A DNA stretch of 64,000 bases from Fusarium oxysporum f. sp. lycopersici 4287 (GCF_000149955.1 NC_030991.1:553651-617650), one strand, 5' to 3'; shown: positions 28,645 through 38,411, numbered from the stretch's first letter. Program-made: numbers and translations. The notes: a model not told the origin generated them from the letters alone.

Positions 28645-31284
28645 TTAGGACTGAACTACAATACAACTCTCCTCCTGTTCCGTGGCAGCATACAAGGCTT
28701 CTTGTTCATCGATATCCCGCTGAGCTATCTTCCACAGCTCGCCCATACCTCTTCTGCTTGTAAACAGTCGTCCGTTCTCGGTCTCCTCAGCTACTTGTGC
28801 TTCAATTCGATCAGCTTCTGCTTTATCCCAGTCTAAGTAAGCCATCATCTCTTCTTTAGTCCATTCTCTGGGACCCGTCGGGGTCTTGCAGCACCTCCCC
28901 ATCTGCTTATAATCAAGACACCAGCTGTAGCTTGCTTTTGGGTATCCCAAAGGTAAGCCCATCGCTTTTCGATACTGGCGATTACCAAGCCAGGCTCCTG
29001 GGGGTTGAGCCTTATACCAATCCTCTCTAGACTTGACGTATCTCTGATGGATGGCTCGTGGATCGTCATGCCTCAGATGTGTAGTTGGGTTTGAAGCTAG
29101 ATCTCTCGAATTTAACTGTGGTGGTACCTGCGGTCTACACGTCGATGGCGTAGGTGATGGGTGTCGAGGTTCTGGAGTCGTTATGTGTCGGTCCACCCGC
29201 TCTGTTTCGATGGTCAACTGGGATGGCAGATCTTGACAAGTTGATTCATTCTCAAATTCGAAAGTTTCCAAAGTTGTGATTGGTTGCCACTGTATTTCGC
29301 CGAGCGTTTTCATCACTGGTGGCCTTGGTTCCTCAGGGGTCGTAAAGGGTATCCACTCAAAGGTTTTCGAACACACCTGCGGCTGGTCTGAAGATATAAC
29401 TGGCAATGCTCTTAGTTCCGAGCATCGTAGTGGACACTCCTTTGAGTTCCTTGCGTGACCTAGTATATGACATTTGCTGCATAAAGGAGGGTTTCGTATC
29501 GGCCTCGCCTTCTCAATGACTTCAAAGCCGCCAAGTTCTCTTCTCACACTAGATAACGGCAAAGACGAATTCGTAGTCACTGGATCGACTCGCTGGCGGG
29601 GTTCTAAGAGGGGCCTTCGATTATCTTCCCGAGTCAAGTGCCAATGCGGATGAAAATCTTCGAGTTGTAGAGTCTGGCCTTGAGCTAATAAACCCTCCAG
29701 CTTGTGGGCGCAGGGCAGCCCTTGTGATCGTGAGAAAGAACCAGTACAGGCCGATGAAGGAGTAGAGCCTTGATGAAATAGAAGCTTTCGTTGCTGCTCA
29801 ACCTTTCGCAAAGCTTCATGAGACACCCAACCACGTACTGCACCATAGAGAATACTGGAGAGTTCGATAGGTGTCCTGATCTTCTGCTTGGCTTGGTTCG
29901 ACTTCAACTCCGCCAGTTGATTAAGTAGTGCATGCTTGATCGATCGCCAAGCTTCGAACAGGTCCAATGTAGATACTTTGAGGTGGCTCTTGAGCAGCCA
30001 GTGTATGCCTTCCACCCTTGAAGTAACGACGTTGTCAAAGTGGGGATGTTGATTGACCCACGCCTTCACCAGCTTCTCTTTGTATTGATCAAGCCAGTTT
30101 GTCTTGATATATTTGACTTCTTCGATATAATCCGCGATGTATTTCTTCTCAAACTCGGACACACGTTCGTGGAAAGTTTGTTCATTTGGTGACTTGATGA
30201 TCGAATGCCAGTGGCCATAAAACTCATTCCAAGCCTCTATTCCCGGGTTTTCCCCTTGAGTCTGGCGCGTAAATCTCGGCTGGCAGTAGCGAAGAACTGC
30301 CTTGTTAGCATGCCAGAGACATAGCAGCGGCCTTGATGATGGGAAGCAAGTATCGACAGCATTCATACATGCTAGGCAGCGATCAGTCAAGATGACAGAG
30401 GGATGCCTAATCCTGTGGTTTTCGCACAACGATCGGAATCGATCTAACGCCCAAAAATAGTCTTCTTCATATTCCCCACTCAGGAAAGCGAACGCGACAC
30501 AGAACGAACGTTGACAAGAGTCGACACCAATCAAGTCCAAAAGTGGCATGCCGTATTTGTTGGTTTTATATGTACAGTCTAAGATTAAGACATCCGGATA
30601 TGCCTGTAGGTATGCCACTGACTCGGGATGCGCAAATAGAACAGCTTTGACTCGACCGTCTGGACCGGTTTGAAATTGACTCCAAAATCCTTCTCTAAAC
30701 AGCTGATCAGCAAGTGCGTTAATGCTGCTTTGTCCTTGACACACTTCTCGTCTAGCATCTGCAATACGATTGTAGATGTCCTGTTGTGTTGCTATCGTGT
30801 CGGTGTTCTGCCGCATGTACGTTCTAATTTCTTTAGGGGCTATCCCAGCGTTGGCAAGGCCAGTCAGTTGAGACAGGTGCTCCTTAGACAGTGTTCGAAG
30901 TACTGGGTGGGCGGTGGTGTCTTGGCTTGGTTCATGGTTATGTAGTGAGAATCGGCTGTTAGAACGGTGCCGCAGAGTCCAGGTACTTCTATCATTATTT
31001 TCCTTCGCCAGTACAGAGAACTCGCAGCCTGTTGTTCGAGTTGTCGTCTTACGTTGGCGTTCTCTGGAAACGATTGGATGGTTACGGCGACGATCACACA
31101 TGTACGTGATCGTCCTCCTGCCAGTTTTCTCCTTGGTTGACCTTCCAGTTATGAACGCATAGCCCCTGGTCGCTGCCCAGGCGTTGATTGCCTCGAATAG
31201 CGCCTCCCGTGACTCATACTCGCCTTCAGGAGGGAGATAGTCACCAGGAAACGGTGTCGGACTTTGAGAATGGTTGACGTTCAT
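28645..31284 (-). CDS. MULE transposase with FAR1-like, SWIM and zinc-knuckle motifs
   Basis: 879 aa from the ATG at 31284 (an upstream in-frame GTG also exists). Residues about 20-110 are a FAR1/WRKY-GCM1-type DNA-binding region (YESREALFEAINAWAATRGY, TYMCDRR, TTGCEF, SLHNHEP). About 220-330 is the MULE transposase domain with DCTYKTNKYGMPLLDLIGVD and ILTDRCLACMNAV, which hold catalytic aspartates, plus LCLWHANKAVLRYC. A SWIM-like zinc motif (C...GLPCAHKLEGLL) lies near 540. A CSKCHILGHARNSKEC knuckle follows near 635. The C-terminus is charged. It shares the N-terminal motif with the scrap at 35818. No frame damage is seen. Confidence 0.9.
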   Translation of the reverse strand: MNVNHSQSPTPFPGDYLPPEGEYESREALFEAINAWAATRGYAFITGRSTKEKTGRRTITYMCDRRRNHPIVSRERQRKTTTRTTGCEFSVLAKENNDRSTWTLRHRSNSRFSLHNHEPSQDTTAHPVLRTLSKEHLSQLTGLANAGIAPKEIRTYMRQNTDTIATQQDIYNRIADARREVCQGQSSINALADQLFREGFWSQFQTGPDGRVKAVLFAHPESVAYLQAYPDVLILDCTYKTNKYGMPLLDLIGVDSCQRSFCVAFAFLSGEYEEDYFWALDRFRSLCENHRIRHPSVILTDRCLACMNAVDTCFPSSRPLLCLWHANKAVLRYCQPRFTRQTQGENPGIEAWNEFYGHWHSIIKSPNEQTFHERVSEFEKKYIADYIEEVKYIKTNWLDQYKEKLVKAWVNQHPHFDNVVTSRVEGIHWLLKSHLKVSTLDLFEAWRSIKHALLNQLAELKSNQAKQKIRTPIELSSILYGAVRGWVSHEALRKVEQQRKLLFHQGSTPSSACTGSFSRSQGLPCAHKLEGLLAQGQTLQLEDFHPHWHLTREDNRRPLLEPRQRVDPVTTNSSLPLSSVRRELGGFEVIEKARPIRNPPLCSKCHILGHARNSKECPLRCSELRALPVISSDQPQVCSKTFEWIPFTTPEEPRPPVMKTLGEIQWQPITTLETFEFENESTCQDLPSQLTIETERVDRHITTPEPRHPSPTPSTCRPQVPPQLNSRDLASNPTTHLRHDDPRAIHQRYVKSREDWYKAQPPGAWLGNRQYRKAMGLPLGYPKASYSWCLDYKQMGRCCKTPTGPREWTKEEMMAYLDWDKAEADRIEAQVAEETENGRLFTSRRGMGELWKIAQRDIDEQEALYAATEQEESCIVVQS

Positions 31285-31373
31285 AGCGAAGCAGTCGCCG
31301 TTAGCCCGTAATCTCGACACGATTAGCAGCGAGTGCAGTAGAACGCGATATTCGAGATGCCGCGAGAGGGAGA

Positions 31374-31465
31374 CCGATAGCGGAGTGAGCTATACCAGAT
31401 ATGGTAATTGGGACGGGACCCGTCCCATTTTAGAAGGACGGGTACCCGTCCGCCTATTAGCCGCC
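31374..31465 (-). repeat. MULE right terminal inverted repeat (92 bp)
   Basis: Inverted copy of 28423-28514 with a handful of differences, for example AAAATGGGACGGG against AAAACTGGACGGG. It carries the same palindromic blocks. Confidence 0.92.
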
Positions 31466-31474
31466 CTACAGTCC

Positions 31475-31501
31475 AAAATCAACTCTAGTAGAGTTGATTT
31501 T
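31475..31501. repeat. 12-bp-stem perfect palindrome next to the MULE target duplication
   Basis: AAAATCAACTCT, three bases, AGAGTTGATTTT. It begins directly after the right TSD. Related CTAGTAGAGTTGATT words occur again near 31518. It may have existed before the MULE and marked the target site. Confidence 0.7.
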
Positions 31502-32385
31502 ATTGACCCACTTTAAACCTAGTAGAGTTGATTATTGCCAGGGTGTAGAGTTGGTTTAACGCTGTCTTATATACAGGAGTAATAGTGCTGATCAGAGCAG
31601 GGGTTTTGTCAGGGGTTTGTCAGGGGTTTGCCACAGAACGCGACACGTCCTTTCGCGTAAAGTGCTATAGGGGGGTAATATCATACTACTAGACAGTCTC
31701 GTTGTTGATCAAAGCACTATCATTATTCAGATCTTACTACTAGTCACCGAGTCACTATGACAGCTTCAAACTTGCAATCTGAACCATGCAGTGCAATTTA
31801 TCCCTACGTTCTTCTGTCCACATACCGTCTTCTCGTGTGCCAGGTTTGTGCGTTCGCCTACTCTTCTATTCTTAATTGTCGTGTCCCCGTAATTGTCGCG
31901 TACCCCTGTCCACTTCTCAAGTGCCTTTCTATCTCCTGTTTATTCCCATTCAATCCATACTATTGGTGGTTTTCACGCATTCAGGAGGTAGTCATGGAAC
32001 CTTAACCTAAGCCAAGCCACCCATACGTTGAATGACAGACAATGACAGACAGAGAGAGCAAGGCAGTCAAGTGACAACATAGTGTCAATGTAGCGTCATC
32101 AATGACGTGAGCTTCTTTCTCCAAGTTCTAAAAATAGAGGAAGCTTTCAAAAGTGCTAAAAGAAAAAGCAATACCTTTATATCAAGGATAAATACCAGGG
32201 GTACTTGGGGGCTGCTGAATCCCGCTAAATACTATTAGAATATAGCGGACTCTTATCAGTAACTAAGAAAGGACCATTTCTCCTATTACCCCTAAAGCTA
32301 GAGAAGCTTTATGTACAGAGTACAGGGCCTGTTATCGCCGACCCGAGTATAATATCTTCATGGGTAACTATCCCTTCAAGTACTA
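31502..32385. other. Repeat-derived, gene-free sequence
   Basis: It contains three copies of a 12-bp unit TTGTCAGGGGTT at about 31600-31635 and several near-duplicate TGACAGACA words near 32030. No coding region is recognised. Confidence 0.4.
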
Positions 32386-32517
32386 CAAGCCTCCACTAGG
32401 GTCAAATGAGGTATCGACCAGAACCTAAGCGAATCAAATACTAATCCAGTACGGAGTAAAGGTGGTCCATTGGCTCAGATTCTGGCCTATACCTCTCTTG
32501 ACCCTAGTGGAGGCCTG
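32386..32517. repeat. Foldback element (inverted arms of about 45 bp)
   Basis: The left arm starts GCCTCCACTAGGGTCAA (32389) and the right arm ends TTGACCCTAGTGGAGGC (32514). The similarity continues inward through GAGGTAT, CCAGAA and AGC with a few mismatches toward a short centre containing CCAGTACGGAGTA. This is a small hairpin or foldback MITE. No clear target duplication was found. Confidence 0.75.
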
Positions 32518-32845
32518 TGGCACTCAATGAAATAAGGCTGAAGTATGTGGCGTTAAATAGTTTCAGCACCCCAGCCTCCCACAAAGCAAAATCATAACCT
32601 AACTCGCTCAAAACGACGCTTTTAAACGTCACGTTTATTGAGGCATGGGCCCGTGCTTGCTGATCTTTATTTCCTTTGCAATTGCCCTATAAATATCGCA
32701 CCTGGTGTATTCATTAGTCGTCGTCTTAACGGTTCGGACCTCTCGATTACGGCGCCTTACGACTTTCCAAGGTTACGCCAGCATTCGGCTTCAACTGCGT
32801 CCGACAAGGGCAAAAAAAATAAAAAAATCCCAAGGTGGAATGTCA
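32518..32845. other. Putative promoter of the rhodopsin-type gene
   Basis: No gene recognised. An A tract lies at about 32812-32827. No clear TATA box was seen. Confidence 0.35.
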
Positions 32846-32876
32846 GGAAGCGAATGCCAGCGATGCATTCGCTTCC
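32846..32876 (+). promoter_or_regulatory. 12-bp perfect hairpin covering the start codon
   Basis: GGAAGCGAATGC (32846-32857), a 7-base loop, then GCATTCGCTTCC (32865-32876). The ATG at 32854-32856 lies inside the left arm. In the mRNA this stem would bury the start codon. A functional role is inference. Confidence 0.5.
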
Positions 32877-33844
32877 GCCTGATATCGCGGCTCAGAACAA
32901 AGGCCCTGCTATGATGGCAGTTATGTACTCATTCACTGCCCTTTCATCCCTCACTGTCGTAGGCAGGGTCTTTTCGAGGTATAAGAAGCTCGGTCACTTA
33001 GCAATCGATGACTACGTTATAATTCTGTCTCTTGTCGGTTCCCTGTTCTGTTCTCTATGATGCAATTACCCCACTTCAGCAACCACAGGCGATGGAACAG
33101 GAACAACTGCTGAACGCTCAATAGGGGTTCGTATTCGCCTACGTAGGCTGCTGGACTGCCGCTATCTTAGCCGGCAGCGGCCGCCACGAGGCGACGCTGA
33201 CAGTCGCCGAACTCGATCGTTCTATATTCTTTTTCATGGTCGGCCTGGTCCCAGGCGTGCTGTCGCTCGCGCTACCCAAGTTCGCCGTTGTCAATCTACT
33301 CATCAAGATCCTCTTCCCATCACCTCCGCACGAGCGGTTGCTTTGGAGCCTCCCAATCGCAAACATTGTCCTCGTGCTCGGCGCCTTCGGCGTCCACTAC
33401 TCAGAGTGCGACCCGCCATCGGCTCGATGGACCTTATATGCCCCTGCGAAGTGCCGTAGCTCGACTGGTACAATCGTCTATTCGGTTGTTGTGGGGTGTA
33501 AGTGGGCCCTTATTCTCGGGAGCGGAAGGAGAGGTGTCCGATATACTAATGTAATGGGTGGACAAACGGCAGCATTTTCGGCTGTGGTCGACTTCTACCT
33601 CGCTATATACCCAGCCATAGTGTTATGGTCCCTACACATGCATCTGAAAAAGAAGCTGGCCCTCAGCGTAGCCCTTGGCTTCGGTGCTTGGTTTGTATCC
33701 TGCCGCGAGCTAGTCCCCGTCAAGTCACGACACGGACTGATATCTGCGCTAAGTGCTGGTTGTGCTGCCGTACGCAAGGTCATGGAAGTTCCAAGTATGG
33801 GAGACGGTACAGATTATACTTGTGAGCTCGCACCCTCCGCTTAA
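32854..33844 (+). pseudogene. Fungal rhodopsin/PTH11-like membrane protein, C-terminally truncated
   Basis: Exons 32854-33033, 33125-33497, 33573-33690 and 33754-33844 join to a 253-aa protein. Text typical of the family: LPPDIAAQNKGPAMMAVMY, GHLAIDDYVIILSL, LPKFAVVNLLIKILFPSPPH, SAVVDFYLAIYPAIVLWSLH, LKKKLALSVALGFGA. Introns 2 and 3 (75 and 63 bp) have GTAAGT/GTTTGT donors. Intron 1 (33034-33124) needs a weak donor, GTCGGT. Family members usually have seven helices and 350 or more residues; here helices 6-7 and the cytoplasmic tail are missing after DGTDYT. Probably a truncated gene. Related to, but clearly different from, the copy at 12374-13438. Confidence 0.65.
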
Positions 33845-33894
33845 CAGCACAACATTGACACCCTTACTGACGACGTCCTGGGTGACCAGATGAC

Positions 33895-34330
33895 TCAGGG
33901 AGCCTCGTGATCTGGATAACGTAGGTAGTCTTCCTGATATAATCTAGCATGTTGCCATTGACCTATTCCCATTATTCGCAGTATCGAGACAAACAGTGTC
34001 ATAATCGCCGCCTGCATCCCTATGCTCCTGCCCTTCCTTGAACTATTATTTGGGAAGAAATTCTTATCCGCGCCCGTTCCATCGTCCTTGAATCGAATAA
34101 GTGGCGCGAGACCTGGAAGCAGGACGAGAAATATCACGGCAACCAACAAGTCAGTCGAGATAGAGAAGCGGAGAACAAGCGATGAGGTGGAAGAACGCAT
34201 GGGGTCTGTCCTGCTCCTTGAAGAACCGAGCCACGACGAGGAACGCGGCCAGAACCAGACGGCGGACAATATTCGTCAACGCAAGCCACAGCTTACATAG
34301 CATGCTATTATTCAAACTAGAATAGCATCG
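33895..34330 (-). pseudogene. Remnant of a multi-TM protein
   Basis: Two minus-strand frames overlap near 34150-34190. One reads LWLALTNIVRRLVLAAFLVV then AFFHLIACSPLLYLD and a stop. The other continues LLVAVIFLVLLPGLAPLIRF, GMQAAIMTLFVSILRIMGIG and ends YPDHEAP. Together they give three hydrophobic segments of one protein with a frame shift. The family is not identified. Confidence 0.4.
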
Positions 34331-34774
34331 CACAATAAGCAAGTTATTATATTACGCAGTCAAAGTGCACGCCAGATCATGTATAGTTGCGATAGCCATA
34401 CAGTATCTTTATTTAAAACAATGTCTGAAGCCCTACTGTACAAAGGTTGAGCTAAATCCCGCCGCATTGTCTGATCTTTGTCCGTGCCAACCCAGGCGAC
34501 TACAAATTTCCCCTGCGTTTTGCCGTAAAATTGCCTGTAGCTTCTATACTTTTTGTCCGTGCCCATTGATATGATAACCAAGTTCAATAAAACCAACTTG
34601 TTGTTTACCTCCTTTTTATCCGTGCGCACTTGTGCTTCTGACTTCCCACTTTTATTCCATTCCTTCCACGTTCTTTCCTTTCGCCTTCTGCTCCAGGCTC
34701 AAGATACCGTTTGGTAAAAGAATATAATATAGAAGCGGTGACAGTATATAACAGCATAGCGAGGGATAAATATC
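34331..34774. other. Gene-free sequence with spaced TTTGTCCGTGC words
   Basis: TTTGTCCGTGCC or TTTATCCGTGCG occurs three times (about 34478, 34553, 34615) at intervals of roughly 60-75 bp upstream of the next pseudogene. No gene recognised. Confidence 0.4.
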
Positions 34775-35405
34775 ATGGAATCGTCACCTATTGCCCCGAC
34801 TGCAGGGGTACAACAGTCACAGTCGCCTTCTCAATTCCTTGAGTCGCTCTCTTTATGTGTTCATCCTGATTCGTAACTACTAATCTGCTGCGATGATGAA
34901 TGCAAACACGCCATCTCCCCCAATGGGTCCCATCCTACCAATCATCTGAGAGATAAACACAAGATCCCTCTATCTCGGCGGAAAGGTCTCAGCGAGGTAC
35001 TAGCTACACTGGACCTCAAAAATCCAGATCAGGCTGCGCCACTTGCAGATTGTTCACCTGAAGACAAAAAGCTCCGGTCCTACGATGGATTTTCCTGTCT
35101 GCATTGCAAGTATCGCACCATCAACCTCACGCTCAGCATACAACATTACAGCCAAGACCTGCCCCAATTACCCCCAACACCCGCGGAGATCTACCAGGAA
35201 GGCAGACATCGAGACATATTTCGAGTACGTTTACTTGCAGACATGGGCCTCTGGGCCCTCTCGAGCCTACTGGATTGTTGAACGCGATGGCCGACTGGTC
35301 CGGCCAGCGGTGCCCGTTGGAAGTATACGTGGGCTAGTTTCGAGCGGTCAAGACTCCAGTAGGCAATTGCAGCTTAGGTTTTCAACGCTGCCCCCAGTAA
35401 TATAG
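34775..35405 (+). pseudogene. DUF3505/OrsD-like zinc-finger protein fragment
   Basis: From the ATG at 34775 the frame reads QFLESLSLCVHPDS, a TAA, then LLICCDDECKHAISPNGSHP, NHLRDKHKIPL, and FSCLHCKYRTINLTLSIQHY. These two C2H2-like fingers are the signature of DUF3505, found in OrsD-like proteins. The TAA fits CAA to TAA. Near 35180 the text moves to another frame that gives YVYLQTWASGPSRAYWIVE before ending at 35405. One nonsense and one frame shift are present, and the rest of the protein is missing. Fungal DUF3505 genes are often multicopy in variable regions. Their biochemical role is unclear. Confidence 0.65.
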
Positions 35406-35817
35406 TTGAACTTGGCTCTGAAATATAGTTTCCTGGTCTAGAGATTATAAAAGACTAAGTTTTATTATTTTTGGATTAAAATTGCTGTCGCGGCATGTCA
35501 TGGTATATTGCGATAGAGTGACACGCGATCAAGCGTTACATTTCCTATTGTAGAATAGTGTACTTCATCAGTGAAGCGTTACATTTCCTAACATGGCTAG
35601 CGCGGCGCCATCTAGGGGCACAGGTCCGTACAGTCACAGGCCCGTACACTTAGTCAGCAACACCCACTGTAAGGGGCCCCATAGGGAAACGCCTAGGCGT
35701 GCGGATTATGTCAGCCCTCAATTTGGCCCAAACTCCACATTCGGCGGTTTTCAGGGGCTGCACCCATTGCTGCTTTTGCTGGTCACAACTGTAGTCCCCA
35801 GGTCTGGGCTTCATCAT
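35406..35817. other. Gene-free sequence
   Basis: AT-rich to 35590, where AGCGTTACATTTCC recurs twice (about 35533 and 35576), then GC-richer DNA running into the MULE scrap. No gene recognised. Confidence 0.4.
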
Positions 35818-35980
35818 AGCCCAAGCGACATTTCCTGATGATGCGCTCCCGCCAGAGGGTATATACGATTCACGAGAGGCTCTGCTCGCCGCTATCAACA
35901 AGTGGGCAGCACCAAGAGGATACGCGTTCATGACTGGAAAATCTTCACGATCAACTAGCGGCAGGCAGATTATCACCTAA
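35818..35980 (+). pseudogene. N-terminal scrap of a second MULE transposase
   Basis: About 54 codons reading ALPPEGIYDSREALLAAINK, WAAPRGYAFMTGKS, then TAA. This matches the FAR1-like start of the MULE transposase at 28645-31284 (YLPPEGEYESREALFEAINA) but is clearly diverged. The rest of the gene is absent. Confidence 0.7.
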
Positions 35981-36179
35981 AGTGTGCTTCTGGTGTCTGA
36001 CTATAAATGGCTTAGACCAGACTGGAGGCTGCGCACAACTCAAAGAGATGTGTCCTACCAATCGGATCAATGGTACTATTGCCGTCATTTATCCGAACGG
36101 CGATACGTAGAGCCGAGCTTGTTTGCGCGTCAACGTAATTCCCGAACACCCTCAACTTTGCAGACAAAGACCGATCACG

Positions 36180-38411
36180 ATGACCGATCACGATGACGAG
36201 GTTCAAAAACTCCGGCGTGAGCTGAAGGAGTTGAAAGAACGGGAGGAGGATCTTAGACGCGATCAACGAGACACTTCTTACGACGAGTACCTGCAACTCT
36301 GCCACAAAGACCTCTTCACGACCCTCAAGGTACAGGACAAGTCGAAGTCGTCCGGCGGCGGCGCAACAGATGTGACGGGTAAATACTATCCTCTATGGTT
36401 GCGACCTTGGGATGGATTTCTCGACGAGCAGAAATCGTGTCACTCCATCATTAAGGCAATACTACAAGGCTTCCTCCTGCCCTCACGACTTGCCGTCCGC
36501 GCGATAGCGCAAGCTGCACACAAAAGGCCCGTGGCCAGCGAGGACGACCTCAGGACTTTTGAGCATCTAGCTGTAGAAGATCCTGTGGAGAACGTTTTTG
36601 CCGCGCTTGGTTCTCTATCCCAAAATCACCCGATCGGACGCGAACTCGATTGCAAAGCGATCACATTCGAGAACCACCCTCTCAGCCTGACGGAGACCGA
36701 CGAGATCGATCGAAACGATGACGAGGTATTCTTCGAGGCTGTACAAGGGCAATCCGGGCCAAAGAAAAGGGTGGCACGGCAACGCAAAGCCTCAAGAAGA
36801 AAAGGGCCAGATAGATGGTGTATTCGAGCCAGGAATTCGGGGGAAAAGAATACCGCATTTCCTAGCGAGTACAAAGCAGCACATAAAATCCCGGTCGAGA
36901 GTTTTCGGGGGGCCATGCATAGAGAGGACCTATTCATCCGTGTCATCTCAAGAATCTCCAGCGGGAAAGCTAGCACGGACGGGGAGAGTCATCTACAGGA
37001 ACAGATTGAGGAAACGGTTGCCAAAGCATTGGCACAGACATTCCACTACATGATTCGGCTCGGCAGTAGCTATGGATACCTTACCGCTGGAAAGTCGTTG
37101 ATCTTCCTGCACATCGGAGACGATCCCACAGCGCTGTATTACCATATGGCCCAGCCAGAGAGTGACGCCGAGCGTGAGGACGGAACGGTTGATCCCTTCT
37201 ACACCGCCGTTGCACAACTCGCCGCATTTTGCTTGCAGACCTGCCGGTGCTCTGGGAAGTCTAATGAGTGGAGAGAGGCGGCAATCTCATTGCTCAACGA
37301 ATGGCCAGAGCCATATGCTGAGATGTGCGGTGGAACAACGGAGGAGGAAGCATCGCCAGAGTCAACACGCTCTGTCTCGTCGTATGCTGGGTCTATAGTT
37401 GCTGCTCAGAAACTCACAGTAGAGCTGCGACAAACGACAAGGGCATCATGCAAGAACTCTGAACCCTTGCCGAAAATTGATGCCAGCGATACCAGTAGTG
37501 GCGATGACGAGCCTCTGGTTGACGAAAGTGGACGGACTCAAGGTCCGCGGCCATCACTACAAGTGTCAGCCCGTGGCTCGAAAAAGCGAAAAGACATGAC
37601 ACCGGGGATCGACGGGTCTACAGGCAGCGAAGCGTCGGAACTCGAGACTCGACCGTATTGCACGCAAAGTTGTCTGCTGGGCCTCAAGAGAGATGGGCTT
37701 CTCGATGAGAAATGTCCGAATGTGGCTCTACATCGCCGTGCCAAAAGCGGCCTGTCGCATCCCATCAGTGCCACTCGTCTCAGAGAACTATTATGCAAGA
37801 AACTAGCTCGCCCCGTCTACCGCCTTCGCTATTTGAAACCCCTGGACAGCGATGGCAAATACGGTGATACAGGGGCACTCTTCAAGCTGACACTGGGATG
37901 TTACGGGTATACATTTGTTGGGAAAGGAACATTCGCCGCGGCTGTCACAGGGTTGCAACACGAAGCGAATGTCTACTCGCGTCTAGAACCACTGCAGGGC
38001 CACTTTGTCCCCGTTTGCTTGGGCAGCATCGATTTGGAGACGCCCTACCCGTTGGTATTGGCTGACATCGTTCACATATTGCTGATGTCGTGGGTAGGAG
38101 ATACGATGGGGACGAACGAAAGTATCCTAGAAGAGGAGACGCGGCTACGGGAGCTGCTTCGCAAGCAAGGCGTTGTACACAACGACATGCGGCAGGCGAA
38201 CCTCCTCTGGAACGACGAGCGTGACCGCATCATGCTCATCGATTTCAACTTGGCGAACCTGTTGCGACCGGCGCAACATAAGCAGGTATCGAAGTTAACT
38301 GGTAAGAGAAAGAGGCGTGGGCGCGACTCTGAGACCTATCATTATGGTAGATCACGGCACTTGGAAGGGTTTGAAGGCCATGATCGGCCTGGCTGCACTG
38401 TTTCATTGTAG
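36180..38411 (+). CDS. FunK1-like fungal protein-kinase-domain protein
   Basis: 743 aa from the ATG at 36180; the longer frame upstream has only a TTG start. Residues 1-40 are a charged coiled coil (EVQKLRRELKELKEREEDLR). The middle holds the family blocks YDEYLQLCHKDL, GKYYPLWLRPWDGF and FLHIGDDPTALYYHM. A low-complexity acidic/Ser segment follows (430-520). The C-terminus is kinase-like: VVHNDMRQANLLWN is the catalytic loop with Asp and Asn, and MLIDFNLANLL replaces DFG. It ends soon after, with the distal C-lobe missing, as in many members of this lineage-expanded family. Activity is uncertain. The frame is intact. Confidence 0.72.
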   Translation: MTDHDDEVQKLRRELKELKEREEDLRRDQRDTSYDEYLQLCHKDLFTTLKVQDKSKSSGGGATDVTGKYYPLWLRPWDGFLDEQKSCHSIIKAILQGFLLPSRLAVRAIAQAAHKRPVASEDDLRTFEHLAVEDPVENVFAALGSLSQNHPIGRELDCKAITFENHPLSLTETDEIDRNDDEVFFEAVQGQSGPKKRVARQRKASRRKGPDRWCIRARNSGEKNTAFPSEYKAAHKIPVESFRGAMHREDLFIRVISRISSGKASTDGESHLQEQIEETVAKALAQTFHYMIRLGSSYGYLTAGKSLIFLHIGDDPTALYYHMAQPESDAEREDGTVDPFYTAVAQLAAFCLQTCRCSGKSNEWREAAISLLNEWPEPYAEMCGGTTEEEASPESTRSVSSYAGSIVAAQKLTVELRQTTRASCKNSEPLPKIDASDTSSGDDEPLVDESGRTQGPRPSLQVSARGSKKRKDMTPGIDGSTGSEASELETRPYCTQSCLLGLKRDGLLDEKCPNVALHRRAKSGLSHPISATRLRELLCKKLARPVYRLRYLKPLDSDGKYGDTGALFKLTLGCYGYTFVGKGTFAAAVTGLQHEANVYSRLEPLQGHFVPVCLGSIDLETPYPLVLADIVHILLMSWVGDTMGTNESILEEETRLRELLRKQGVVHNDMRQANLLWNDERDRIMLIDFNLANLLRPAQHKQVSKLTGKRKRRGRDSETYHYGRSRHLEGFEGHDRPGCTVSL

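Larger units (their letters stand above)
28423..31465 (-). mobile_element. Complete Mutator-like element (MULE), 3043 bp, TSD CTACAGTCC
   Basis: Terminal inverted repeats of 92 bp bound a single transposase gene. Both ends start GGCGGCTAATAGGCGG. The 9-bp sequence CTACAGTCC flanks the element at 28414-28422 and 31466-31474, the TSD length expected for MULEs. The two TIRs differ at only a few positions. The transposase frame is open, so the insertion looks recent and could be autonomous. Confidence 0.93.
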
